In this document: in pieces, positions 23,001 through 34,019 of the stretch
Layout: the number at the start of each line of letters is the position of its first letter
Numbering within the stretch: position 1 is the stretch's first letter
Assembly (NCBI GenBank): GCA_006937955.1
Contig: SSNP01000003.1
Location: 1,823,123-1,887,122 of the forward strand
DNA length: 64,000 nucleotides
Source of the DNA: Pachypanchax playfairii
Taxonomy: Eukaryota > Chordata > Actinopteri > Cyprinodontiformes > Aplocheilidae
Direction of reading: 5' to 3'
The notes under the pieces: model-generated
The model's database searches: none
What the model was told of the DNA's origin: nothing
The model's input: only the letters and a program-made list of their open reading frames with translations
Program-made: the position numbers and the translations under genes

Positions 23001-26000
23001 AAATCTGTAGGTGATCACTATTTTATTTTATTATTATTTTATAACATTTTTTTTTACATTTCATATTTTGGAAGTAACTTATTAATTGTGGGAGATTTTT
23101 TGAGGTTTTACATTACTTCAGGTTCTTTGCAACAGGGTCGGGGTAATATGAACAGAAACTGGCTCCATCAGTACGCCGCCGTGTGGGAGCACATTTGCCT
23201 TTTGCGTAAGCATGAATCCAGCTTTATATGTACAAGCATGTCACAGCAACAAATGATTATTACTCAGTTTCAAGTTGCTTACACCAGACTGGAGGTTACA
23301 TGCTGTCTTTCTAAGAGATTCTGGCCCGACACCCAGGAGTCTGATGAAGGCCAGAGGTCTGATTGTCTCTTTTATCAACATCACTATAAAACATAACTAA
23401 ACAACATCACAAGCAGAGCCTCATCCCAAAGTACCAACATCGGTATGACCGCTCCCACTTCATGCATGGAATTATATTAAACTTCTTTCCTTTTCAGCTC
23501 ACTTTGACTCTTGCTAAATAATTTTTCCGTTACATAATGCACCCAAACTATTTCTCTATTTAAAAACTGTGCCTTAAAAGAAAAATATGGCAGAACATTT
23601 AGGCCAAATATCATTTCTGAAAAGACTTGAAGTTCAGCTGAATTCATCGTTTTGAATGACTTTTTTTTTTTTTCACTTAAACAAGCTACATAACTTCTAA
23701 TTTGAACTATAAGAACTATTCTGTTCTCCTTGAACCCTTCAATAACACTCTGCACTGAACTACAATTATCTCCTGACCTCAAATAAAGGTGTTATTACGA
23801 GGGTCAGCTCACCTTAACCATCACTCTGTTATCTGTCTAAGCAAAGACGTTCATTTAAAAAAAAAAAAAAAAGGGTCAGCTGTATAAGTCACCGAGACGT
23901 GATAAATGAATGTTTAGAGACACTATTAACTCTGGGTGCCAGGTTACAGCTTGCAGCCAAGGCAATTTGATAATTGAGTCTGTTTGAGTGAAAAGGCTGA
24001 AGACATCATCCAAATAATCCCCCGCGCTCTGTGGTCTCCGTCACAGTCAAACTCATTGTGTCATTTCTCAATCCAGGGCTTGTCTGAGTTGTGTTGCGTT
24101 CTGGATCCAACAGGGCTCGCTGTGTGTGCATCCACACACGCTCGCGTCCTGCCAGCACAGCTCCGTGGACAGGAAAGCAATTTAGTTTTTTTTTTTATAT
24201 TTAACCAAATTGCAACAGCAAATATTGGACTGAACCAAGTTTCCTCTGGTTTCCTTGTACACAGACACGCACGTAAATCTGGACATTTTTTCTATGATAA
24301 ATAATAACAGATCGTCATTTTACACTTATTAGAGTTTGCTGTGTCAGTGCTGTGAACTCAGCAGCTCACGCTTTTATTTATGAGAGCTGTTTTTGGAGGA
24401 AATTGCTGGTTTGGCTTTTCTTTATGTCCGGGAGTTAACGAGCTGTCGTAAGTAAATATTGAAAATTCGGATAGACGTCAGAATGATTGGATTTGGTTAC
24501 TTGTCAGATCCAATACAAATTAAGGGATACATTTAGTCTGGCTATGTTTGAATTCAGCAGGAGAGAAAATGAGTTTCCTGGTACATCATTAATATCGTTT
24601 CTCAAACACGTTTGAAAGAGCAGCGCTGTTTAAAGTGACGTGTTGACCGTGTCTCACTCTGTCTTGACAGATAACAAACATCACCAAACTCAAAGACTTT
24701 CTGCTTCAGCACCGAAAAGACTACGTGAGCGCCGGAAGGTAAGATTCAGCAAACACAGGGTTTTCCACAACAATCAACAACTGCAGTAAAAAAAGTGCTT
24801 CAAGACTGATGAGAGGAGAAAAAGTCCTGAACAGGTTAGAGGTCAGGGTTATTATCAAATAAGTTGTGTGAGTGTGTGTTGCATCATGGGACGGCTGTTG
24901 GCACAAGGTCAGCAGCAAGTAGGGTGGTCTGTTTAGGCAGACTCTAGTCTAATTGTCTGGAATAATTGAGCTGCAACCAAGTGTAGAAGCAACAACGCTC
25001 GGGGTCTTATCCAGGCCTTCCTTTGCTCAGGGCGAGCCAATAAACGAGAGTCCCAACTGACTCTCGTTTATTGGCGTTTAGGTGTTTGCCGTGTGAATCA
25101 AAAATCTCCGAGACGAATCCGAATCGCAAAAAAGTACCACTGATGACGAGTAAAACACATCTCACAGAATAAATAAGGCCCCAATTGCAAAAGACGGGCG
25201 TTCTCCTTTAAGTATTAACCAGTAATATGAAACATTTTATATCTAAAAAATGTTAGGAAACACTGATTAACAGACCTTTTTATCTGTCTGCATTAAAATT
25301 CGGCTGGTTCTGTCAGGCTTTGGGCAGCAGCTCGTTCATATTCATTATTTAAATTAGCTGGACACAGATTGGCTAACAAACTGTGAAAATGCCTGGGCTC
25401 TTTCTAGTGACCAGGACATTGTATAGTTCTATACATTTATTTGTGGTTAAACTTGCTTAGAGTCCCTTTAATGTGAGTTTTTTCCATCATCTCTTCAGTT
25501 TATGTTGCTGTGATGACTGTGTTAGTATTTTCTTTTTCTTCTTGTATAACTGGATATAAATAACATGTGTTTTATGTGTTAGTCTCGTCTCATCAGATGT
25601 TAACCACATGACCGACAGTGAACGCGACCAGATCGACCAGGATGCTCAGATCTTCATGAGGACCTGTTCTGAAGCCATCAAGCAGCTACGCACTGAAGGT
25701 AAGTTCATCTACAACATATAAGATGCTTTTTCATTACACGATACATGCAGCATGTTTTTAATCTTATACCTATTATGTTTATCACAATAGAAGCTTGCTT
25801 GTTATTCGTGTCCTCACAGTGCAGAAGCAGGCGGCAACAGCTCAGATTAAGGAGCACAGGGGCGCCGTGCTGGATATCATTGAGCTGTATCTGAAAGGTA
25901 ATGTTTCCTGTAACTGTCCAGACTGTTGTATGAAAGGTCTGATTTGTTTCCTGCTGTATCTGAGCACAGAACCTCATGATCATGTCATGTTTTCCTGTGT

Positions 26001-28473
26001 GATTGGATTCAAGGAGTGTGTAAGCTGTACTCTGAGCAGAGAGCGATCAGAGTCAAGAGACTGGTGGACAAGAAGAGACTGTGAGTAATTTCACTTCTCA
26101 TGAACACTCTACCTCACTTCACCCTCAGGTCATTGAGACATGACACTCTTTTTGTTTCAGATCTAAACTAGTACCAGAGGTTCCAATGAGAGTGGAGAAA
26201 GCAGCGGAAGCTGAATCCACGGAGGAGAAATCGGTTAGAGAGGAAAGTTCTGGTGAGTGAGTGAAGCTGTTTAATCACACAGTGAGTAACTGTATTAAAA
26301 AACTGTCATAAGAAAATGTTTGAAATTAAAACCAGTTGTAACTAACAACCAGTCTTTATTATTCCTCACAACTTTTCAGTGTTTGGAGATTGTTTTGGGT
26401 TTTCTCAGATGTTCACTGGGATTTTTTGATCCAAGGATTAGAACCAAAAAATGTCCCTGGAAATTTTTGCCATCGAGACCCACTATGATTATTTATATGC
26501 TATGTAAAGGTACACGTCATACCAGAGGATATATGTGCACGTTGTGTTGTTTCAGCAATTTAAATAAAGTGCAGCAGCCTACAAGGAAGAAAGTAACCAT
26601 GTTAAAAAATAAATAGAGACTTTCATGTGAAAGTGGACATTAAAGAAACTGCTAGAGACGTCTTTAAAGTGTTTTATAATAAATATTGTTTATACAAATA
26701 CACGATTATACCCAGAGTAAGAACATGAAACGTCCTTCTTCATGAACAGTTCAACTACTTCTTACCAGGCTGACAGTAACTATTCTGATCTCTTCCTCAA
26801 TCTGTCCCTGGGTCTCGTCTCTCTGCTCCTCCAACGAATCACCATCATCAGCTGATTCTCCTTTCTTCTCTGGCCCTGCACCTGCTGCTGCAGGCAACTT
26901 GTGGTGGCAACGACAAATATATCAACAACTTTGGATCATCTTACTGCGTCCACTTGGAGATTTTTTAGCCTTTTCTTTGCAGTTTTTATTTTCTGTTTAT
27001 CCATTTGCAATCACTTCTCTCAAACTCTGGTCGGCTCAAATGGCAAAATTTGGTCAAGGGGGAGGGGCGGGCCAAAGAGAGTTTAGAGATTTCATTGGTT
27101 TTGCACAATGTCCTTCAAGAAAATAAACCAATGGGCCTTTGCGGTCCATAAATTTAATTATGATACACTTTTTTGTTGCATTATGGGCCCTGCCTGGTCT
27201 GACCACTCCTCTAATTGCAGTCTTCAGGTCTGTGTGGTTGGAGAATTGGAAATAACTGACCTCAGTTTGAAGAAATAAAGTTGGGCTCAGACAGACGAGC
27301 TAACAGCTCGTTCTGAATTCTGAAGTCTAATATTGTCAACTTAAAACATCTCTAATCTGCAAAATCTCACTGAGGTTCATGGGAATATAATTTAGAAATC
27401 TTTACTACATTGTGAGTCATGCTTTATACCAGCAGAGACAGTGATTCACTGAACAGGAAGTGCTACAGATACGTAGCCTCTTGGTTAAATTCTCATGCAG
27501 ATAACTATTCAAATTAAGCACCCATATAAAGCTAAATTTCTGGCAATGTTAATTACATGAAATGTTTATGACATTTTTGAGAGTCACATGCAGATATAAC
27601 TGTACTGTGATGACACTGGCTAAGTTTAAAGTAGGAGGCAAAAAATCTGTTTGATTGTCTTTTTATGTCATTTTTAGCAGCGTTGGGAATGAATTTGTGT
27701 TTGTTTTTTTGTTTCTGCAGAGAAGAATTTATCAGAAGTCCAGAACAGCTCTGTCAACCTGTGGGAGGAGGGCAGAGCGGAGGACGAGCTCTCTCCTGAG
27801 GAGATTCAGATGGTGTGAAACATCAGACATCATGCCAGAAACATAGATCTGTGTAATTTATGTGTTCAGATGTTTTATTAAAGAAGTGTGTTTTTGTTTA
27901 GTTTGAACAGGAAAACCAGAGGTTGGTTAGTGAACTGAATAATCTGGTGGATGAAGTGAAGTGAGTTCAGTCTTGAACACAGTGAATAATGTTAAAATGT
28001 TTCGTGGAGGCGGTGCTCAGGATGTTGATGCTTTCTCACCAGGCAGATTGAGGGGAAGGTGGTGGAGATCTCCCGACTTCAGGAGATCTTTGCTGAGAAA
28101 GTTCTGCACCAAGTGAGCGCTGTTTTTATCTCCTTCACCCTGTCACTTAATAGGTTTTAATTGATGAGTTTGTATAAACATATAACTTCCTGTGACAGGA
28201 GAGCGAGATAGATAATATTCACCAGCTGGTTGTCGGTGCAACAGAGAATGTAAAAGAAGGCAACGAGGATATACGAGAGGTACAAGATAATAAAATATCA
28301 ACATATTACTTTGGTTGTTATATTCAGAAAATACATAAATATGTAACATTTTAATGTGTGTTCTCTTTTCTTTCAAGGCGATTAAGAACAACGCTGGTTT
28401 CAGAGTTTGGATCCTCTTCTTCCTCGTCATGTGCTCGTTCTCTCTCCTCTTTCTGGACTGGTATGACAGTTAA
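15493..28473 (+). CDS. stx18: Syntaxin-18 (ER Qa-SNARE)
   Basis: Syntaxin 18 is the ER-resident Qa-SNARE for retrograde Golgi-to-ER fusion. Coding exons: 15493-15645, 24671-24738, 25583-25698, 25820-25897, 26014-26080, 26161-26252, 27721-27812, 27902-27960, 28043-28112, 28199-28279, 28378-28473. Phases agree throughout and give 323 residues (human about 335). The N-terminus MAVDITLLFKASVKTVKTRN marks the syntaxin-18 N-terminal domain. The SNARE helix lies near residues 215-295 (EISRLQEIFAEKV, HQLVVGATENVKEGNEDIRE). A C-terminal anchor follows (VWILFFLVMCSFSLLFL) and ends in WYDS. The start codon is the only sensible one. The acceptor of exon 5 (AAG before 26014) was chosen because it keeps the residue that human has before VCKLY; GAG three bases later is an alternative. 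Intron 1 is 9 kb. The gene is convergent with nsg1. Confidence 0.97.
16565..16700 (+). mobile_element. L2-type LINE 3' tail with (ATTCT)15
   Basis: The sequence reading aatctcgttgtacgttgtat then aatgacaataaagggc is the typical 3' terminus of fish L2 retrotransposons. It runs straight into 15 ATTCT units (16626-16700), the pentanucleotide tail such elements carry. Only the tail is present, a normal product of 5' truncation on insertion. It sits in the sense orientation within stx18 intron 1. Confidence 0.85.
17637..17705 (+). mobile_element. Fragment of a common fish interspersed repeat
   Basis: The stretch acctcacagtagggaggttg taggttcgaatc resembles the fish repeat usually seen as 'cctcacagcaagaaggtcctgggttcgaatcc'. 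It carries a tRNA-like B box but no acceptor stem or cloverleaf was found. Related decayed pieces occur near 35370-35600 and 60044-60113. Confidence 0.5.
19997..20046. repeat. (AT)n microsatellite
   Basis: An alternating AT tract of about 50 bp with one interruption (ataatata) near its right end, within stx18 intron 1. Confidence 0.95.
21952..22832 (-). mobile_element. Decayed Tc1-like DNA transposon
   Basis: The ends are imperfect inverted repeats (cactcaatcgccactttata on the left, ggccagtgagtg on the right), each flanked by TA, the duplicated target of Tc1/mariner elements. On the minus strand, pieces of the DD34E transposase are legible: a stretch like SCHGPKSFEERFQYLVESMPRR near the C-terminus, and a block containing GGDGLMVWGTFSW. 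Stops, shifts and internal deletions, including the N-terminal DNA-binding part, make it non-functional. At 881 bp it is shorter than a complete element. It lies in stx18 intron 1. Confidence 0.92.
25036..25075. repeat. Perfect 17-bp inverted repeat, 6-nt loop
   Basis: The left arm GCCAATAAACGAGAGTC (25036-25052) is perfectly complementary to the right arm at 25059-25075, with ccaact between. It lies in stx18 intron 2 and can form a stable hairpin or cruciform. No family is recognised. Confidence 0.95.
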
Positions 28474-29490
28474 CACGACTGCTGCGAAGGACTGGACATT
28501 TTAATGATGTCACAGACTCACTGGAAACACACAGACTGGATGTACTCTGCTTTTCATGAACACCTTGTTCTTCATGAAGATCACACCTTTAAATGACAGC
28601 TCGCTCGTCCCTGATGCTGATCCATTATCCTTCATCCAGCGCTTTCAGGGCAGATTTACACCTGTGGAGGGTTGAGTTGTATGTAACAGTGTACGCAGGT
28701 TCACAGAACGATGTGTGAAACTGACTGGAAGAAAACAGATTGTAGTTATTGCTGATCCCGTGTTGAAACTGGGCTTAAAAAAACCTTTCAGCATCTGTTC
28801 TGACAACAGAACTTTCAAGTAAAAATAATTGTCTTGGTTGTTTTTTGTTCTTTTTTTTCCCATAACTTGCGATCTGATTTGATAAAAGTTCTTATATTTT
28901 ATGTTCAATAACTTTGAGATATGTGGAAATCCTTTACATCCATTAACCGTCACGTTTCGTTGTTTTGTGAAAACCCAAAGATTTTTCTGTTGTTCAACCC
29001 TGCGTTCACAAAGAAACAGATGTTTTTTTGAAAATGGGTGTCATTGTTAAAAAAATCTTAAACACCACTCTTTAGTTTGTGTATAAAAAATCTAAACACA
29101 GCTTTTTGAAAAGGATGATGTCATAGCCCCGCCTCTAACATAACCTACAACCTTTAGCTCGTCAAATAGAATAACAACAAGCGCAGATTATATGCAGGTT
29201 TTACGTGCACACTTCACATGGCCTTCCCAGGTGTTGATGTCTTTTTGTGGCATTACAGCGTCACATACAGGCCTGACATAGTTACTGCAAGGTGTAATTT
29301 TAAAAACAAAAGATAAAAACAGAATTTTGGAAACTCTAATTTCTGTTTGAACGAGGTCTTAATTGACATCTAATCTGCTGTACATTTTATTTTAATTCTT
29401 TTCCTCAGTCTAACTCAAATGAAGTCAAACTGTATATTTATTGGAGCTGCCCTGAAAAGATGTTCTCACTAAATAATGAATGGAAATGTT
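28474..29490 (+). other. stx18 3'UTR and stx18-nsg1 intergenic DNA
   Basis: Non-coding sequence after the stx18 stop. I could not find a clear AATAAA with downstream GT-rich sequence for stx18, so its 3' end is not defined. The nsg1 transcript, coming from the other side, probably ends near 29490-29510. Confidence 0.4.
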
Positions 29491-29512
29491 CTGATGGTTG
29501 TAATGTGAGCAC

Positions 29513-29518
29513 TTTATT
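29513..29518 (-). terminator. Candidate nsg1 poly(A) signal
   Basis: AATAAA on the minus strand (in the context gaaataaagtgc), about 1 kb past the nsg1 stop. Another AATAAA at 30213-30218 (minus strand) would give a 0.3-kb 3'UTR. Either or both may be used. Confidence 0.45.
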
Positions 29519-30510
29519 TCATTTAGTCATTCAACATTGTTTTTATTTAGCAAATGCACTTTAATCATTTACATTGTTCAAAAAAGGTACGTACATATCA
29601 GAGCAGTTCAAATTAAATGACAAATACAGGAAAAAAGCAACAGGACGAGCAGCTAGTCATATTGTTTCACTACAATATTCTAACTCTAATATCTATGACG
29701 GCCGCTAACAACCAGGAATCAAAGCAAAGCATTGCACAATACAGTGTCTTCACTACCAAAAACATTCAGTTATGCTATGAAATTAAGCATATCATAGCCA
29801 GCAAATGAAAGCAGATTTTATACATAAGACTAATGGAAACAGTCATTAATAGGTGAGTCAATACAACCAAAATGTAATTTTTTTTTTTCCTGCTGGTATG
29901 TTTGTTTTTTCCAGGTCAAGTCTCAAAGTTTCACGTAATAACATTCAAATATTTCTGCTCAAATAAAATATCTCACCAATTTTGTTGCCGTGTGTTCAGA
30001 GATGTAAACATGCTTTAATCAGTACGGAAAAGAAAAGATTCAAAGCAAAGTAAATGTTTTTAATCGTGCGTGCGTACGTGCGTGTGCGGTGAATCAAGCA
30101 ACGCAGACATAAGCTAGCTCACAGTCGTTTCACAATCTGAGTACTAAATTGATTTTCATTGTGTATATTTACAAAGTGTGTTTGTGTATTTTTTTTCTAC
30201 ATTATTACCCACTTTATTTAGTCATATAAATAAATAACATTCTATTCAAACAACTCGTGAATCCACCAAACTGAGGCTCGCCGTGCTGAGAACAGTTTTC
30301 CAGCTACTTTACACATCAGCTGACCAAAGTACACCAATAAGGCAGCATAGCACCTCAGTCAAGATAAGTTGATTTTTTTTTTTTTCTTTTGGAGGGGGGA
30401 GGGGTTTTCACCCACAGAAAGCGACGGAACTCGAGGTATGCTTGAATGGCACAACCATATAATAAATTTTTCTGCAGCAGAGGAAGGTCTCCTCCTGATC
30501 CCAGAAGGGT

Positions 30511-33480
30511 TTAAGCCAGTTTCTGGGCAGTCTCCGTCTCCTGCTGGGTTACCTTCTCCTCAGACATGATGGTCACCCATGGTGATACCGACCGGGTGAT
30601 CGTCTGCTTGGCCATGTTGTAGCGGTTGATGAAGGTGAAGAGACGCCCACGACCCACAGGGCCCTGATTGGGGTAGCTGCCGTACAGACCAGCCGGCATA
30701 CAGCGACCTTGCTGCTCCAGAAAGAGACAAAACATGTCAAATGATACAGTCACAGGTACCTGCAGAGGACATTTTGACTCCAGTAACAGAGGTTTTGAAG
30801 TGTTTACCATGTTAATGAAGCTGTCAGGACACGGCTGTTCATACTGGTAGATCTTATACACAACCAGGAACACCACGCAGACCAGGAACGCCAGGGCACA
30901 GATCACCAACAAGGTCACCTAAAGGCGATACCAGCATCATCAGCACAAGGTCTGCGTCACCTTTCAGTCAGAGGACAACGAATGAACAGTAACTGCAACA
31001 AATAAGTTCATCTGTTTGTTTTTTATTTATCTTTCATTGTGCCAAACATGCTGCTTTAAAACCTCGACGAGGTTACACCCCGTCCTTAGAGCATCCTCTT
31101 ATAATTCTGGGGCTTTATGTCTCATTACATAATAGAAATATTTTGTCCTTAGCAATTTCTAAAATGTTTAAAAGTTCAGAAAACACACATAAGATTTCAT
31201 CTTCTATCAACCCTCCACCATCATGTTGACAGTCTTGGCTTTATCTAAACGTACTGCTGATTTATTTAAATATAACTTTACAGAGCAAAGTCAAGCTGCC
31301 ATGTTGTTTTATGAACTTTTACCAGCTAATTGAAACTGTGGAGCCCAAGATGTAACTCTTCAGTTTTTGATCATTTTATGGTCTGGAACTTTGACACCTC
31401 AGGGTGAACTTGATGGGACATCGACTCCTGGAACAAGCTGTCAGCTTGTGAATATTCTTTCTAGTGTTGTGGAATCGTTCTTCTACAAGAAGGGAATCCA
31501 CGTTGTTTGGAAATGACATTTAATCATTTCTGAACTGATGGCAGAAATATTTCTCTAAGGTAATGAGTAATTGCAGAACCTGGTATTTTATGGTGTCTCT
31601 CTTTTTACCATGATTGTACTTAGCTGTGAAAAAATATCACAATTTCCCGTTGTTGCCGTGGGTGAGACATCATGTGATGTGTTTTTTTTACAGCTACTTG
31701 TCTCACAAAGCCCCAGAAACACAGACAGATGGTTAGTTCTATGTGCTTTGCTGTTTGTCTAGTCCACCATCATTAGCACAACACTTTTCTGTTTATACAA
31801 ACTTGTTGACTAACAGACTCAGAGAAACTACCAGGGTTCACCCCCTTCCTGAGAAATCCAAAACTACGAAACTGTGGGAGTCCTGATTCTTTTTTCCACA
31901 CAAATACAAGCACTTTACCTCCAGCTGAGACTGAGTCTTTAACAGTAAAAACACAAATATATTATATTGTTATACATGCCATGTGTTCTCCTCAAGTTAC
32001 GACAGCAGAATCTATCATAATTAGCAATAATTATATTAGATCAACAGATGTGAATATCTGAAAGGTCCGTCATCTGTTCGGTTTTCTCTTGATATGAGAA
32101 ATTAAACGAGGGTTTAAAAGAACAACAGGATTCATGAAACTGTGACGGTTACAGCAGCCAATCAAATCAAAGCAACTAAATAATGTGAATTAATTAGCTC
32201 AACCACTGAGAGGCTTGTGTGACCATCTGCGAAGCCGATGCTCTCAGCACCCAGGAGAGTTATATAACATCTACTGGTGTTTCTGAGTAACGAGTGAAGG
32301 ACTGGAGACGACGGTTACACAAACTGTCTCATTATGGGAAAATACTCAACATAAATAAGGAGAATTTTTTTATACCCACTGAGTTGCTTTCAGAGGGGAA
32401 ACAGCAGAAAAATGTTTGTTCTTTTGGAAATATGATACAACTTCATTTAATTCATTTCAAAATTTTATAAAAAATGTGAATTTTCTGTCTGTCGGGTTGA
32501 ATTCTGCAGATAAGACAGTGAAGCTGCAGAACAAAGTGTACAAAGCAAAGCAACAGGAGTTTATAACAGAGGCTCTGCGATGAAAGGCCGCTTGCAGAAT
32601 TTCAAAGCACCAATGTCGTGTTCTGAAACATCAACCAGCGTCTATGAAGAATTAAAAGCAAACAGATGCTGTCATCTGTTGATTCTCATTATAAAACAAG
32701 GAGAGCACCTAAATATTCAATCATTGTCCCACAAGTTTCCTTTACAAAAATGATGTGTTTTAACCATGTTATAGTTGTGATAGTGGGAGTTTGTTAAAAA
32801 GAGGGGAGAGATGTGGATGTTATCACCATGGCAGCAGCTGAATGAGAGTTTCAGGGCGGGGTTAAGTGAATCGTTATGTGTCTGTGTGTCCAAACATGGG
32901 ACATGTAGGAAGCCAGAACAAACAAGGTGATTGATGTAAAATTTTCAGCTGGAGAGGAAATATCAAGACAAAGTGGACAGATGTCCCGAGCTGAGGACAG
33001 CTGTTTGCTATCAGACATATGCATGTGTGGGAGGGAGAGATGCTGCCTGGAAACGGGACATGAAACAACATTTCTTACTTTGAGTCTCTCAGATACGCCT
33101 TCGGTGATGCTTATGGAGAACTCAGCGATTTTGGGAGATCGTAGCTTTCCCTTTTTGTTCTCACCATCATAATCTGCCTTTGTCTTCACCACCACCTGGT
33201 AGAAAGATATAACATGCACATGCTCAGACTATAACCTAAAGAAAAACATGAAGTTATAATTGTTATATTGAGCATTAACTAAAATGCATAATTCTTCTGC
33301 ACGCCAGGCCTTTTTTAACACATAAAGATCCATTTCAAAGAACCACCTCACCTTATCAGGTGGGGGAAACTGCAGCTGGCTCGCATCTAACGGTGTGATG
33401 AGAGGGATGGTGTCAAATCCGTCCTCGGAAACCACCTTCCCGTTGGTTTTCTCCGTGAAATTATTTCCCAGTTTCACCAT
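30511..33480 (-). CDS. nsg1: Neuronal vesicle trafficking associated 1 (NEEP21, calcyon family)
   Basis: NSG1/NEEP21 is a single-pass protein of neuronal Golgi and early endosomes that aids recycling of receptors such as AMPA receptors. Coding exons, 5' to 3' on the minus strand: 33480-33352, 33195-33079, 30918-30808, 30714-30511. All junctions are phase 0 and give 186 residues (human 185). Diagnostic features are the start MVKLGNNFTEK; the cytosolic DGFDTIPLITPLD and QLQFPPPDK; IAEFSISITEGVSERLK just before the membrane segment (residues about 83-105, TLLVICALAFLVCVVFLVVY); and a lumenal tail with NMAKQTITRSVSPW. The last exon could start at 30714 (GAG acceptor) or 30711 (CAG acceptor), changing the protein by one glutamine. 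The 2.2-kb intron at 30919-33078 shows no other gene. Confidence 0.96.
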
Positions 33481-33726
33481 TTTCCCTGTAAAAACAAGCG
33501 TTCATTGGACTCAAACGAAATGCATCGTCGACATCACCGTCTGCTGTCGGTTACGCAGATTATTCCGGGATGAATCCCTCTAATTGTGCATTTGCACGGA
33601 TGAAAACAAAGCGATGGATGAGGAGGACATCAGTCGCTTTGTGGGAAACTGGAAACCTCATAAAATGGACTGATGCGTTCCTGTGATCATGAAAATACAG
33701 ATGATTGATCGCATCCGAACGCTTAC

Positions 33727-33795
33727 CAGCTCAGCCGAGACGCGTCGTGAACCAGCGCACTTGACTTTATCCTTCCAGCTTTGCTCTGTGTGTTT
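33727..33795 (-). other. nsg1: Non-coding first exon of nsg1
   Basis: The coding exon is preceded directly by an acceptor (ttacag before ggaaaATGG), so an upstream 5'UTR exon must exist. The sequence ending ctcggctgagctg followed by gtaagcg at 33726-33720 (minus strand) provides a consensus donor 240 bp upstream. The 5' limit is approximate. Confidence 0.6.
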
Positions 33796-33891
33796 GTATG
33801 TGTGTGGGGGGTTTCACATGTGACGCAGCCGATTTGCGGGGAGCTGGTGTGCAATATGGCCAACTGCGTTTGTGCGTCGCGTTTCCTCTTC

Positions 33892-33892
<1 letters not shown>

Positions 33893-33935
<43 letters not shown>
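33893..33935. repeat. (CT)n tract at nsg1 promoter
   Basis: A CT dinucleotide run (GA on the nsg1 strand) lies about 100 bp upstream of the probable nsg1 first exon. It may form GAGA-type promoter DNA, or simply be a microsatellite. Confidence 0.9.
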
Positions 33936-33936
<1 letters not shown>

Positions 33937-34019
33937 GCTGATGCTGCTGCTGCTGCTGGCGTCTGGCCTCACTGCGAGTGATGTAAGGTCCTCATCACAC
34001 ACATGCACGCACGCACGCA

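Larger units (their letters stand above)
15646..24670 (+). other. stx18 intron 1 (9 kb), no further gene recognised
   Basis: The intron holds an L2 tail with an (ATTCT)15 repeat, an (AT)n tract, and a Tc1 transposon fossil. Several repeat-poor stretches (about 17.4-19.3 kb and 23.9-24.6 kb) have balanced base composition and look more constrained than the surrounding AT-rich sequence. Short open frames around 18.0-18.6 kb on both strands lack any domain I recognise. Confidence 0.5.
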
